Assembly: GCA_902779125.1 (NCBI GenBank)
Contig: CACZAC010000013.1
Location: forward strand, 1 to 64,000
Length of the DNA: 64,000 bases
Direction of reading: 5' to 3'
DNA from: an uncultured Bacteroidales bacterium
GTDB lineage: Bacteria > Bacteroidota > Bacteroidia > Bacteroidales > Muribaculaceae
The translations under genes were made by a program, and so were the position numbers. The notes beneath the pieces are model-generated. The model made no database searches. It saw only the letters and a program-made list of their open reading frames with translations, and was not told the DNA's origin. Below, one piece after another: positions 26,843 through 37,399 of this stretch (position 1 is its first letter; the number at the start of each line of letters is the position of its first letter).

Positions 26843-29149
26843 CTAGAAGGGATATCCGATGGCAAGGTGGAATGTCAGGATGTCCTTGATTTTAGGAGGA
26901 ATATTGAAATATCCACGTCTTCCTGTATCGTAGGGGGCGTGGATTGCCATACCCAGGTCGGCACGCACGACGAGCATCGTCATGTCAAAGCGCAGACCAA
27001 CGCCCGTGCCCAATGCCAACTGGTTAAAGAAGTTTTTCATCTTCAACTGAGCACCAGGGCGATTCTCATCTTTCTTGAGCAGCCACACATTACCCGCATC
27101 CAGGAACACAGCACCCTTGAAGTAACCCAAGATGGGGAAACGCCACTCGGCGTTGGCCTCGAACTTGAAGGTACCCGTGTGGTAATAGTAGGCGTTGTGG
27201 ACACTGTCGGGGAGGTGGTAACTACCGGGACCGATTGAGCGAACAGGGAAAGCACGGACAGAGTTGGAACCGCCCGCATAGAACTGCTCCCTATAAGGCA
27301 GCTCGTTACTGTTCCCATAGGCATGCACAGCTCCTAAGAATATTCTAGTCGCCAACGTGCTGACATTGCCCAGTCGTCGCGACCACACCACTTGTCCCTG
27401 AGCTTTAACGAACTGCGAGAACGGTGTTCCTAACAGTTCTTTGGTCCCATCGGATTTAAAAATGGACCAGATTCCCGACAAGACGTTGCCCGCCTCGGCT
27501 GCACCAGCCGTCAAGGTAATATGGTCATTATGGGTAATGTCGCGGTCATAGGTATAAGTGTATTCAATCTTCGGGATGAATACTCTCATGAAACTTTCGG
27601 CCAAAGCAGGATTGTTATCCATCGATTTCTTAAATTCATCGGAACTGCTGATGACCTTGCTGAAAGTGAGGCGGAAAGGCGTGAGCACATGACTGGAATA
27701 GCGGTTGGCATGCCACTCCCAAGTCATGGCAGCACTCATCTGCACCATCTTGAACCAATCAGGGCGGTTCATCATGTCGGCACTGAGCGAGAAGCGTGTC
27801 CAATTGGTGTAACGGCGCGAGGGATAGAGGAACTTGGGCGCCAACAGGCGCGGAAAGTCCAATTTACCTTCGATACCGAACTCGTAGGAGTCCAGGTCAC
27901 TACCTCTATTGGCCCGGCGACCCGTCTGCCACTCATAATTGCCATAGATGTCCACTGCAAACTTCTCCCCTGCCCCAAAGGCATTCTTGTGGCTTGCACC
28001 GACTTCCAAACCCGGACCGATGTAGCTGTTATCCTTGGATGAGCCATGCATCTGGAAAGTCACCTCCCAAGGCTTGTCCAACTGGCAATAGATGTTCAGG
28101 TCAAGTAGTCCCTCGCCATCGGGGGTGATGGTGTCGAGAGGCACCACCTGAATGTCCACTGTACTAAAAATTCCCAAGCGAGACAACGCCACTTGAGTGC
28201 GGTCAATGCTGTTGATGCGGAACTGCCGTCCTTTGCGGGCACGAATACAATTGGGAATGACATCATCCTTGATGTGCACGGGCTCATACTTGATGAGGGT
28301 GCAATTACGGGTAATGATGGTATCGGGGTCACCCACGCCATCATCATTGACCACCTGGGCGGTAATGTCATGCGTCAGGTAACGGCGGTTGGCATTATTG
28401 GGAATGTCGTTTGCCTCAATCATTTTCAAGTGAATCACGCCCTTGTCCTGAATACTGTCGGCAAGATACTGGATATACTCGGGACGGAAGAAATAGTAAC
28501 CACGGTTGCGCACGGCATTGGTGATGTCGATGCGCACGGCATTGATCGAATCCAGACAATAGCGGCTGCCTGTCTTCAGGTAGCGGTTTTCCCGCGCCAA
28601 CGAGTCCACGAGGTGCAACAGCGGTTCGCTATCACCGATGTACTCCACATTGCCAATAGTGTAAGGCGGCTTGATGTTGACGTCGTAAGAAATCTTTGCC
28701 TTCTTGGGGTTACTTGACGGGTTCAACTCATAGGTTGCCGAAGATGTGAAATAGCCGTTGTTGCGCAGAATCGTGTTAATCATATCGACACGCGCCTGGG
28801 GGTTAACGCGCTTGATGAGCACCGGCTTGGAAGCAAAATGCCTGTAAAGCCACCCCTTGAAGCCCGTGGCATCCTCGTCGATGTTGTTGTAAATCATCAA
28901 GCCGAAGGGGAACGGCGTGCGATAATAAGGAGAGTAGAGCGGATTATTGGGCTTGACGTTGATGGCCGTAAAAATGTCGGTTTTCACACCCTCATCCACC
29001 TTGACGCCTTCCTCATGATACTTGAGGCGCTTCACGCCGTCATACAGCACGTCATTCTCGCCCAACTTCTTGGTTGTCGAGCACGATGACGCCAGCAGTG
29101 CCATGAGCACGCCCAGCACAATATATATTTTATGGTTCGCTCTCATCAT
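26843..29149 (-). CDS. TamL/TamA-like Omp85 lipoprotein
   Basis: A 768-residue protein. The N-terminus is a lipoprotein signal (VLGVLMALLASSC, cysteine near residue 23), the Bacteroidetes variant TamL. POTRA-like repeats follow (for example PPYTIGNVEYIGDSEP and RKGRQFRINSIDRTQVALSR). The Omp85 barrel (about 390-768) contains the conserved GGSNSVRAFPVRSIGPGSYH and ends ILTFHLAIGYPF with a terminal Phe. It works with TamB in outer-membrane protein or lipid transport. The gene start overlaps the tamB stop by 20 nt. Confidence 0.9.
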   Translation of the reverse strand: MMRANHKIYIVLGVLMALLASSCSTTKKLGENDVLYDGVKRLKYHEEGVKVDEGVKTDIFTAINVKPNNPLYSPYYRTPFPFGLMIYNNIDEDATGFKGWLYRHFASKPVLIKRVNPQARVDMINTILRNNGYFTSSATYELNPSSNPKKAKISYDVNIKPPYTIGNVEYIGDSEPLLHLVDSLARENRYLKTGSRYCLDSINAVRIDITNAVRNRGYYFFRPEYIQYLADSIQDKGVIHLKMIEANDIPNNANRRYLTHDITAQVVNDDGVGDPDTIITRNCTLIKYEPVHIKDDVIPNCIRARKGRQFRINSIDRTQVALSRLGIFSTVDIQVVPLDTITPDGEGLLDLNIYCQLDKPWEVTFQMHGSSKDNSYIGPGLEVGASHKNAFGAGEKFAVDIYGNYEWQTGRRANRGSDLDSYEFGIEGKLDFPRLLAPKFLYPSRRYTNWTRFSLSADMMNRPDWFKMVQMSAAMTWEWHANRYSSHVLTPFRLTFSKVISSSDEFKKSMDNNPALAESFMRVFIPKIEYTYTYDRDITHNDHITLTAGAAEAGNVLSGIWSIFKSDGTKELLGTPFSQFVKAQGQVVWSRRLGNVSTLATRIFLGAVHAYGNSNELPYREQFYAGGSNSVRAFPVRSIGPGSYHLPDSVHNAYYYHTGTFKFEANAEWRFPILGYFKGAVFLDAGNVWLLKKDENRPGAQLKMKNFFNQLALGTGVGLRFDMTMLVVRADLGMAIHAPYDTGRRGYFNIPPKIKDILTFHLAIGYPF

Positions 29150-32100
29150 CTTTCTTACGGTTTACGGTGGGTCGGTCGATGGCATCATCAGGCTTAACGG
29201 TTTCTTCGTTGTCTCGACTTATGGCATCGATGGCCTTCTCCTGCAACTCAAGCTCGGCCTTCCGGTTCTCTTCAATCAGCTTGTATTCCGCTCTGCGCGC
29301 CTTCTCGAGCGAGTCACGCAAGAGGTATTCCTTGGAATGCTTGAACTTGAAGAGGTTCCTCAAGTCAGTGAGTTTGCGCTTGAGCACATAAGCGACACCA
29401 GTCTCGGTCACTTGATCCTCGAGCATGCTCTCATACTTGACTTGACGGAAGAGTTTGAGGTATCTGTTGCCAGAACTGTTCAGATAATACTCCAGCGAGA
29501 TATCGTTGAACAGGTTGCTGGCGATTTTCTCTTCGTTGGCGGCATCGGTGTTGTACTCACCACCGACAACAATCTTGAAGCGGTCGTTGAACAGCGTCTT
29601 GGCGAGGCGGTAGCTGTAGCTGGTTTCGGTGCCTTTAGCCTTACCCTCATACTGGTTGATGCCGAATGAGAGGTCAACGCCTGGCAGCGTCTGTGCCGCC
29701 CATGCATTGAGTTGTGACTGCAGGAATGAGAACAGGGAGGATGTCGCAGTGACGCGGCTGATGTTGCCTTCGCTCCTGGTTCCGGAATAGGTGTTGTACA
29801 ACAGCAGGTTGATGGCAGCCTGCGAACGCTGGTTGTCGCTCATCGCCTGCAGCTCGTTGCGCACCTGCATGTCGCTCTCGCAATCCAGGTCAAACTTCAA
29901 ATCAATGCCATTGAGCGTTCCACCCACATGGGCATTGATGACAAACTCGACGGGATGAGTGCCTTTTTCATCGGTGGTGGCGCTGGCCTTGAGTCGCTCG
30001 ATGCCTTTGAGGTCCAGCTGCGGGTTGAGCATGTCACCGGTCCATGTCATGCTGCTGCCGCTGATGATGTCGAAACTCTTTTGAGAGAGGAGCGGCGGCG
30101 TGTAGCGCAGGTTACCACTCTCGATGGTATAAGTACCTATAAGATTGTCCTTACCTGCAAGGTCGAGCGTGTATTTCAAGCGTCCGCTGCCATCAATCGT
30201 GGCACGGTTTTGTCCATCCTCCGAAAGATAGGCGTTGATGATTGCACCTTTCTCCACGTTGATGTTGACGAGTATGCTGGTCGCACTGCTACCCTTGCCC
30301 GTCACCAGAACGGTATGTCCGCTCTGGTGATGGTTGAAATCGGTAAAGGTCACCATATTCTCGTCCACCTTTGTTGACAGTTGGGAAATGTCATTTTTCA
30401 TGACATAGGTGATATTGGAGCCATTCAACAGGGTTGCGTCGGCCCGCACAGTCATCACATCACCATGCCCCTTGACCGTGGCATTGATATCAGCAACGCC
30501 CCTGCCGAACAACTGCGTTTCGTCATCCTGCTTGCTGTTCATGAACTGTACCAAGTGTCCCTCGGCCTGCAGGTCGATAATCATATTATCCAGGTCACGC
30601 AGGTCAACAGTGCCGTTAACGGTGACAGGACTGCGATTGGCACCCGTCAGCTTGTAATTGTTGAAAGTAATTACATTGTCCTCGACCGGGATGGGATCAC
30701 TTGTCAACTTCAACGAACTGCCATAACGCGGCAGGTTGACCGTTGCCGAGTCGGCAGTGAGGTATCCATGGATGTGGGGATTGTCGGTAGAGCCGTCGAT
30801 GGTCATCGTGCCAATGGCATAGCCGTCGAGCCAGATGTAATTGCCGGGAATGAAAGCGTTGGCACGGGACAGCGGGAAGCGCTTGAAGCTGGCTTCCATG
30901 TTGAGGGGTGTTGCCGCCGTGGCATCATTGAGAGAGCCTTGCAAGTTGATGGCATTCTTGCCGTCAAGAATCAGATCGGCGTCCACGCGAGTTGCCGCCG
31001 TTGCCGGGTCAAAGTCAAAGTCGGCATTCAACTTCACGTCGCCCTCTTCCTTGCCATTATAGACAAAGTCCTTGATATCAATCACGCCGTTACCATCGGC
31101 ATTGGCGCCGTCCCAAACGAGATCGACTATCGCATTGACCGTACCGCTGGTCTTGTCAAGCATAGGCACAATGCGCGTCCACTCCTCGAGTTGCAGATTG
31201 TTGATATTGAGCTGGACGTTCTCGGCATTATCACCTGGCAATCGGTATGTCGCCAGTTCGATGCTGCTGCTGTCGCTGTAGAGCATCAGGTTGGCGTCAA
31301 TCATGCGTGAACGCAAATCGACATTCACAAAATTGTCGTCATTAAAATCCCAGTTGCGGTAACCGATGACCGGATCCTTGCCAAAGAGACGCATAGCCAA
31401 CTCATCATCGGTCAGACGGGCGTTGCAGCCCAGGCGATAGCCTGTCTCGCCCTTAATGTTCTGCTGATGCAGCATGAAGTCCACCGTCGGCCCCTTGATG
31501 CCGCCCTCGACATCGACCTTGGCGAACTCGTCCCATGTGCCCAGGCGGTTGCCCATGTGGGCGTTGAAGGCAAGATACTTGTTGTTCAGTTCATTGGCAT
31601 AGATGGTTACGGTGTCGATATTGGTATCGCCGTAGCTGATACCATGTGCCCTGCCGTCGAGGAACAAAGTGGAATCGCGGCTCATCTCACAGCTGAAGTC
31701 ACGGAAGTCTATCTCTTTCTGCTGCAAGTAGCGCTGCACGATACCATCGGTACCCATGTGCATATCAAAGTCGAACCAGGGCATGGGTTCCTTCAAGCGC
31801 TCAATGTCTATCCAGCGCTCATCCATTTGACGTTGTACCTCCTTGGCCGTATTCTGGAAATCCTCAATCAGCTCAGTAATATGGCTGGGAGAATTGAGGT
31901 GGGCATAATTGGACTCATTCTCGACAGTGATGCAGGTCACGTTGGGCGTGCTGTGCACCTGGGCATGGGCATCATCGGCGACAAGCAGAGTGCTGTCCAA
32001 TTGCCAGTCAATATCATTGAGCGTGAGATCAGCGTCCCAACGACGTGTGCGCAGGTTGATGTCGCCCTCGGCATGGAGGCGCGTCGAGCCATTGCATATT

Positions 32101-34070
32101 CCGTCATACATGCCCAAACGGTTCAGGTCCACATCGCGCAGGTCGCCGTCAGCCGTGAATACGTAATGGTCGTCGCAGATGGTGCCATGGGCATCGGCGT
32201 CAAAGTCATTGCCCTTGACGCGACCAGCAGCATACACATCGGCATAGCCCCCACGCAGTTTTCCTCTGGCCCTGATATTGCCATAGCGGGTGCCGTTATA
32301 GCGCACATTGCCCAGGTTGACTGTTGCATCGGTCCAAGTCGAGCCGCAGTCGGTGAAGTCGAAGCCATGGCCACGGGCATTGACGCTTGCCGTGAGGTCC
32401 TTGACATCATAATCGGGCAAGAACGACTTGACGGGGAAGTTGTTGAAAGTGGCATCCACATCGTAGTTCTCGTTGCAGACGTCATAGTAACCGTCACCAC
32501 GCATCGTGCCACCGCCTGTCGAGACGCGAAGGTTGCGGGCAACCCATCGGCAGCCTTCCTTATTGATTTTTCCGCTCATCTTCATGGGTGGGAGTTTCAC
32601 GCCATCCAGTCCGAGCATCTTGTTGAGGGCGCTCGGGTCGCGCAGGTCCACCTCGGTGTCAAGGTCGGCCTTCATGCGGTCCATGTCGGTAGGATTGTAG
32701 ATGGTACCCTTACCCTTGATGCGGCCCAGACCAGGCACGTCGGCATCCAGCGAATGGATGTCGAGGCGCTTGTCGTTGCCGCGGGCTTTGGCCTTGAGGC
32801 GCACCGGCTTGTTGTGCGGGAGGTCCTTGAGTGCTTTGCGGGCATCAGGCACCAGTTTCTCCACCTCGTTGAGGTCGATTTTGCTGTCGGTGTCGATGCT
32901 GGCCTTGCCGTTGGGCTTGCCATCAAGCATATCCTGGTCCACATGGGCATCCATCTTGATGTCGCTGCCCTTGGTCTTGAGTTTCACGTCATCAAGGTCC
33001 AGACCGTTCTTGTTCTTGGAAACAGTGCCGCTGGCGTCCTTGACCTGCAAGCCGCTGCGTTCCTTGCCCGAGAGGTGCTTGACGGGCACCTTGAGGTTGT
33101 CGCCATCATACTCAAAATTGTCGACGGCGGCATTCACGTCCTCGACTTCGATATGGTCAGGATCCAACGAGGTGCCGGGTTTGTTGGGTTTCTTCCCTGT
33201 CTGGGCGTATTTGCCCTTGCTGTTCGTCAGGCGCACCTTGTCGGCCTTAACTTTCCATGGTTTGTCGTCACCCTTGTTCTGGTTGGCATCCTTGGGCATG
33301 GGATGGTCCTTGCTGTACTGCTTGGCGTCCTTCTCGCTGGGATACTCGTAATTCACGTCGGCCTTGTCCACATCGAGGCTGCCCACGTCAACGGTCTGTT
33401 CTCCGGTATCGACTTTGACATCCTTGGCTTCGGCATGACCCACCTTGGCATCAAGTTTATCGACAGTGGGCTTCATGTCCATCTTGAAGTCCACATCATC
33501 GGCAGTGACTTTATTGGCATTGACTTTCCAGGGCTTGCTCGGCTCCTTGTTGGGCTCAGGTTTCTTCTTCTCGGGCTTATAGCTCATCTTTGCCTTACCA
33601 CCCTTGAGTGCCGCGTTGCCCACATCGACCTTGTTACTGTTCAGGTCAACCGAGGCGGCATCGATTTTGGCATCGTCCACATCTACGTCCAGATCCATCG
33701 AGCCGTCTTCGGTTTTAATCTGGCTTTTTGCACCTTTGAGCGAGGCGTCCTCAACCTCTACTTTCTTGTCAAACAGCGGTTTTGGCTTCACGTTGGCTTT
33801 CACCTCATCGGCCTTAAAAAGGGTGTCTCCGTTTTGGTCGATAACCTGCACGTCAGTAGCCGAAACGTCAAGCGGGAATCCTATCTTCACATCGCCAACG
33901 CTGATGTCCATGCCGGTCTTCTTGCTGGCATACTCGGCAGCCATGTCGGCAGCTTTGTTTTGAACCCAAGGGATATAGGCGGCGAAGGGCAACGCTGCTA
34001 TAGCACTCACGATGCCTGTAGCGAGCCATTTCGTCACTCTGGAGAACATATTTCCCTTTTTGCCAAACAT
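29130..34070 (-). CDS. tamB: TamB (translocation and assembly module, DUF490) protein
   Basis: A 1646-residue protein with one N-terminal membrane anchor (about 14-34, WLATGIVSAIAALPFAAYIP). AsmA/TamB-type beta-rich repeats follow over the whole periplasmic length. The C-terminal DUF490 domain is seen in IIDLQAEGHLVQFMNSKQDD, GTYTIESGNLRYTPPLLSQK and INQYEGKAKGTETSYSYRLA. Residues about 90-430 are unusually rich in Lys and Asp. TamB forms a groove across the periplasm and pairs with TamL, encoded next to it with a 20-nt overlap. A weak promoter (TTG, 18 bp, TATTTTTG; 34198-34170) lies 100 nt upstream. Confidence 0.92.
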   Translation of the reverse strand: MFGKKGNMFSRVTKWLATGIVSAIAALPFAAYIPWVQNKAADMAAEYASKKTGMDISVGDVKIGFPLDVSATDVQVIDQNGDTLFKADEVKANVKPKPLFDKKVEVEDASLKGAKSQIKTEDGSMDLDVDVDDAKIDAASVDLNSNKVDVGNAALKGGKAKMSYKPEKKKPEPNKEPSKPWKVNANKVTADDVDFKMDMKPTVDKLDAKVGHAEAKDVKVDTGEQTVDVGSLDVDKADVNYEYPSEKDAKQYSKDHPMPKDANQNKGDDKPWKVKADKVRLTNSKGKYAQTGKKPNKPGTSLDPDHIEVEDVNAAVDNFEYDGDNLKVPVKHLSGKERSGLQVKDASGTVSKNKNGLDLDDVKLKTKGSDIKMDAHVDQDMLDGKPNGKASIDTDSKIDLNEVEKLVPDARKALKDLPHNKPVRLKAKARGNDKRLDIHSLDADVPGLGRIKGKGTIYNPTDMDRMKADLDTEVDLRDPSALNKMLGLDGVKLPPMKMSGKINKEGCRWVARNLRVSTGGGTMRGDGYYDVCNENYDVDATFNNFPVKSFLPDYDVKDLTASVNARGHGFDFTDCGSTWTDATVNLGNVRYNGTRYGNIRARGKLRGGYADVYAAGRVKGNDFDADAHGTICDDHYVFTADGDLRDVDLNRLGMYDGICNGSTRLHAEGDINLRTRRWDADLTLNDIDWQLDSTLLVADDAHAQVHSTPNVTCITVENESNYAHLNSPSHITELIEDFQNTAKEVQRQMDERWIDIERLKEPMPWFDFDMHMGTDGIVQRYLQQKEIDFRDFSCEMSRDSTLFLDGRAHGISYGDTNIDTVTIYANELNNKYLAFNAHMGNRLGTWDEFAKVDVEGGIKGPTVDFMLHQQNIKGETGYRLGCNARLTDDELAMRLFGKDPVIGYRNWDFNDDNFVNVDLRSRMIDANLMLYSDSSSIELATYRLPGDNAENVQLNINNLQLEEWTRIVPMLDKTSGTVNAIVDLVWDGANADGNGVIDIKDFVYNGKEEGDVKLNADFDFDPATAATRVDADLILDGKNAINLQGSLNDATAATPLNMEASFKRFPLSRANAFIPGNYIWLDGYAIGTMTIDGSTDNPHIHGYLTADSATVNLPRYGSSLKLTSDPIPVEDNVITFNNYKLTGANRSPVTVNGTVDLRDLDNMIIDLQAEGHLVQFMNSKQDDETQLFGRGVADINATVKGHGDVMTVRADATLLNGSNITYVMKNDISQLSTKVDENMVTFTDFNHHQSGHTVLVTGKGSSATSILVNINVEKGAIINAYLSEDGQNRATIDGSGRLKYTLDLAGKDNLIGTYTIESGNLRYTPPLLSQKSFDIISGSSMTWTGDMLNPQLDLKGIERLKASATTDEKGTHPVEFVINAHVGGTLNGIDLKFDLDCESDMQVRNELQAMSDNQRSQAAINLLLYNTYSGTRSEGNISRVTATSSLFSFLQSQLNAWAAQTLPGVDLSFGINQYEGKAKGTETSYSYRLAKTLFNDRFKIVVGGEYNTDAANEEKIASNLFNDISLEYYLNSSGNRYLKLFRQVKYESMLEDQVTETGVAYVLKRKLTDLRNLFKFKHSKEYLLRDSLEKARRAEYKLIEENRKAELELQEKAIDAISRDNEETVKPDDAIDRPTVNRKKDDESEP

Positions 34071-34763
34071 TTAGCTTGTCAGTTTTATCAAACAACCAGG
34101 TCAACAACGAACAACATCAACAACCAAAATGGTGTTTTTGTCTTCTGCCTTAATTGTTTATATAACTTGCAAAAATACTAAATTATCCGTAATATCAAGG
34201 AAAAAATTACCATTTTTACGCAAAAAGACAAAAACAAGATTAAAAAGAGATTCTATACCTTTTTTGATGAATCAGTTGAAACGATGTTGTGCTCATTTAC
34301 TATAGGGGGCGCGGAAATGTCAACAAGATGTTAAAATCCATTAGTATCCGGTAAAGATTTTCAACATCGGCATAATTCACTATATAAGCCCAATAATCAT
34401 TTCTGCTGTATTATGGGCTTGGCTTTTGCCTCGTAGGGGCAGGTCGGGTCGAAGACTCGACTTTTATGGAAAACACCATGCAAGCTCATCGAAGATGAGC
34501 GCAGCTTGGTGGCAGCAGGAACAAGTGGAAAGTGCGTCGCAGACGAACTTCCACATCCGCCAAAATCCTGTCAATCAAAAAGTTCCTCTTCGAGGCACTT
34601 GCAATATTCAGCTCATGGACCAAGCTGCGAACCTCTACGAGGTTCTTGCATGGTCTTTTTTATTAAAAATCGGTTCTTCGAACCGCTAACATCTACGATG
34701 TTCCCCCGGACACTAATAGTTAAATTCCATTAGAGTCAGCCATGATGAAGTAATGATTCCCCC
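34071..34763. other. 693-bp intergenic region with a structured hairpin element
   Basis: No supported gene. 34071-34200 holds the tamB leader and promoter candidate. 34200-34420 is AT-rich without clear features. 34427-34702 is the paired hairpin element listed separately. 34764 begins the glgP terminator. The short frames here (34426-34689 and 34506-34733) run through hairpins and look spurious. Confidence 0.6.
34427..34702. repeat. Inverted pair of four-hairpin elements with GNA triloops
   Basis: Eight short hairpins lie in a row. On the plus strand: 34427-34441 (loop GTA), 34443-34461 (GAA), 34484-34500 (GAA), 34530-34550 (GCA). On the minus strand: 34600-34580 (GAA), 34645-34629 (GTA), 34685-34671 (GAA), 34702-34688 (GTA). 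Every loop is G-N-A closed by a C-G pair. The two halves are inverted copies. CCATGCAAG (34476) and GCAGCTTGG (34501) around the third hairpin recur as CCAAGCTGC (34620) and CTTGCATGG (34645). Stem sequences differ between copies but pairing is kept. Confidence 0.85.
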
Positions 34764-34805
34764 CAAAAAAGCTGCCCGAGAGGCTTTGAGGGTCTCTCGG
34801 GCAGT
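34764..34805 (-). terminator. Intrinsic terminator after glgP
   Basis: On the minus strand CTGCCCGAGAG (34804-34794) pairs perfectly with CTCTCGGGCAG (34782-34772). It is followed by GC and a six-T run (34770-34765). It is 27 nt past the glgP stop. Confidence 0.9.
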
Positions 34806-34831
34806 TGTTGATTCTTGTTAGGGGTTCTTGT

Positions 34832-37384
34832 TTAGAACCACTTGAGATAGGCGAAGTCCTGACGGTGAGGCAGGTTGTCGTTCCAGGGGAATGCACGGTA
34901 AGCATAGCGGAAGATACCATTCTCACGGAAGGGAACTTTGCAGTTGTAGGTCAAGATGTTGCCGTCCTCGGCGATAACATCGAACATGGCCTTGCGGTAG
35001 AACTTGGTCTGACCGTCTTCCTCCTTGTAAACCACGAGTTCGAGCTTGATGTCACGTCCCAAACCGGCAGTGTCAAGGCGCATGGTAACATTGATGTCCT
35101 CCACGCCACGAGAGATGGCGTCACGGTTGCCCATGATTTCTCCCACGAGCTGTACATCATTCCATCGGTCAGCGACTTTCTCCTTCCAAGCCACGATTTC
35201 GCGGGCAAGAGCATAATTCTTGGCCGTGAGGCGATGGGCACGCTCAGCCTGGGGACGGTAGAACTTGACAAAGTAGTCCTTCATCATGCGCGACATGGTG
35301 TAGTTGGGAGCGATGTGTACCATCGAGTTCTTGATGTATTGTACCCACTCGGGAGAATAGCCCTTGCTGTTCTTGGCAAAATACAGGGGGATAATCTCGT
35401 TCTCGAGCATCGAGTAGATGGTTGCCGAGTCGAGTTTATCCTGCTGGGACTGCTCGGTGTAAGTGCGCTTGCTGGTCAGAGCCCAGCCAGCACCCTCGCG
35501 GTAACCCTCATACCACCAGCCGTCGAGCACCGAGAAGTTGAGCAGACCGTTCATCTCGGCCTTCTCTCCCGATGTACCCGAAGCCTCCAGGGGACGGGTC
35601 GGGGTGTTCAGCCACACGTCAACACCCGTGATGAGGCGCTTGGAGAGCGTCATGTCATAGTTCTCGAGGAAGATAATCTTACCAAGGAACTCGGGCATCT
35701 TGCTGATTTCGATAATGCGCTTAATCAGGCCCTGACCGGCACCATCGGCGGGATGTGCCTTACCGGCGAAAATGAACTGAACGGGGAATTTCTCGTTGTT
35801 GACAATCTTCTTGAGGCGCTCCAAGTCATTGAAAATGAGGTGGGCACGCTTGTAGGTGGCAAAGCGACGGGCAAAGCCGATGAGCAGCGCGTCGGGGTTG
35901 ATTTTGTCCACGATATTGGCAATGCGGGTGGGATCGCCCTGGTTCTTGAGCCAGTTCTCCTTGAAGTCACGCTTAACGAAGCGGATGAACTTCTGCTTCA
36001 AAGTCATGCGCATCTTCCAGATTTCCTCATCAGGCACACTCATCAAGGGCGCCCAAGCAGATTCCAGTTCCTGGTGCTCCAGGAAATCGTCGCCCAGCAC
36101 CTTGTTGTAGAAGACCTTCCACTCACTGGCAGCCCAGGTGGGCATGTGAACGCCATTGGTAACAAAGCCCACATGTGACTCCTCGGGGGCATAACCCTTC
36201 CAAATTCCAGCAAACATCTTCTTGGACACCTCGCCATGCAGCCAGCTCACGCCGTTGCTCTCCTGGGTGGTGTTCAAGGCAAAGGTGCTCATGCAGAAGC
36301 GCTCATCGCTGCCGGGGTTCTCACGGCCCATGTCCATCAGTTCCTGCCAGGAGATGCCCAGACGTTCGGGATATTCACCCATGTATTTGCCGAAGAGTTC
36401 CTCGTCAAAATAGTCGTGGCCAGCGGGCACGGGGGTGTGAACGGTGTAGAGCGAGGTAGCACGGACGATTTCCATTGCCTCGTTAAACGACAAGCCATCA
36501 CCCTGCACATAGTCCACGAGACGCTGCAGATTGAGCAGCGCTGCGTGGCCCTCGTTGCAGTGATAGATGTCGGCCTTGATGCCGAGTCGCTTGAGCAGGA
36601 GCACGCCGCCGATACCCAGCAGGTATTCCTGCTTGATACGGTTCTCCCAGTCGCCACCATAGAGCTTGTGGGTAATCTCGCGGTCATAGTCGCTGTTCTG
36701 GTCGATATCGGTGTCGAGCAGGTAGAGCTTGACACGGCCCACGTTGGCCTGCCAAACGTTGACATAAATTGTGCGACCGGGATAAGGCACCTCATGCACC
36801 AGCTGACGGCCGTTCTCGTCAAGAACAGGCTCGATGGGCAGCTGGTTGAAGTTCTGGGCCTCGTAGTTGGCAATCTGCTGTCCGTCCATCGAGAGGGTCT
36901 GGGTAAAGTATCCGTAACGATAGAGGAAGCCCACGGCGGTCATGTTGACGCAGCGGTCACTAGCCTCCTTGACATAGTCGCCGGCGAGGATTCCCAAGCC
37001 ACCCGAATAAATCTTGAGGGCGTTGCACAGACCGTATTCCATACAGAAGTAGGCTACCGAAGGCAGGTCTTTGCGCAGCGGCTTCTTCATGTATTCCTTA
37101 TAGAGTTCATAGGTGCTGTCAATGCGTGCCATCATGGCAGCATCGGCCTGTATGGCATCAATCTTCTCGTTGGAAAGACGCTGCAGCATCTTCACGGGAT
37201 TCTCACTTGTGGCGCGCCACGTGTCGCGGTCCAGGTCGTGGAAGAGGGTCTTGCCCTCGGTGTTCCATGCCCACCACAGGTTGCGTGAGAGTTCGTTGAG
37301 TTTCTGGAGTTTACCAGGTAAATCTGACTTCACAGTGATATTTCTCCACTGGGGGTCATTGGTGTTGCTAACTTGAAATTTCAT
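34832..37384 (-). CDS. glgP: Alpha-glucan (glycogen) phosphorylase, DUF3417 type
   Basis: An 850-residue GT35 phosphorylase with the N-terminal DUF3417 domain ([20 protein letters not shown]) typical of the Thermotoga-like subgroup. [16 protein letters not shown] and [18 protein letters not shown] form the active site, and the PLP lysine is Lys608 in [14 protein letters not shown]. It releases glucose-1-phosphate from alpha-1,4-glucan in the cytosol. It is 15 nt downstream of the glycogen synthase gene, so synthesis and breakdown enzymes share an operon. The family usually has EASGTSGMKA; here Met is replaced by Glu, next to the lysine. Confidence 0.93.
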   Translation of the reverse strand: MKFQVSNTNDPQWRNITVKSDLPGKLQKLNELSRNLWWAWNTEGKTLFHDLDRDTWRATSENPVKMLQRLSNEKIDAIQADAAMMARIDSTYELYKEYMKKPLRKDLPSVAYFCMEYGLCNALKIYSGGLGILAGDYVKEASDRCVNMTAVGFLYRYGYFTQTLSMDGQQIANYEAQNFNQLPIEPVLDENGRQLVHEVPYPGRTIYVNVWQANVGRVKLYLLDTDIDQNSDYDREITHKLYGGDWENRIKQEYLLGIGGVLLLKRLGIKADIYHCNEGHAALLNLQRLVDYVQGDGLSFNEAMEIVRATSLYTVHTPVPAGHDYFDEELFGKYMGEYPERLGISWQELMDMGRENPGSDERFCMSTFALNTTQESNGVSWLHGEVSKKMFAGIWKGYAPEESHVGFVTNGVHMPTWAASEWKVFYNKVLGDDFLEHQELESAWAPLMSVPDEEIWKMRMTLKQKFIRFVKRDFKENWLKNQGDPTRIANIVDKINPDALLIGFARRFATYKRAHLIFNDLERLKKIVNNEKFPVQFIFAGKAHPADGAGQGLIKRIIEISKMPEFLGKIIFLENYDMTLSKRLITGVDVWLNTPTRPLEASGTSGEKAEMNGLLNFSVLDGWWYEGYREGAGWALTSKRTYTEQSQQDKLDSATIYSMLENEIIPLYFAKNSKGYSPEWVQYIKNSMVHIAPNYTMSRMMKDYFVKFYRPQAERAHRLTAKNYALAREIVAWKEKVADRWNDVQLVGEIMGNRDAISRGVEDINVTMRLDTAGLGRDIKLELVVYKEEDGQTKFYRKAMFDVIAEDGNILTYNCKVPFRENGIFRYAYRAFPWNDNLPHRQDFAYLKWF

Positions 37385-37399
37385 AATTAAATTTTGTAG

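Noticed and set aside
31467-34181. 904-codon open frame on the plus strand
   Set aside because: It is antisense to tamB, which has clear family matches. The frame is open because of the Lys/Asp-rich codon pattern of tamB, and its own product resembles no known protein.
34426-34733. Two overlapping short frames (87 and 75 codons) on the plus strand
   Set aside because: They run straight through the hairpins of the paired element. Pairing, not codon structure, explains the sequence, and no ribosome-binding site stands out.
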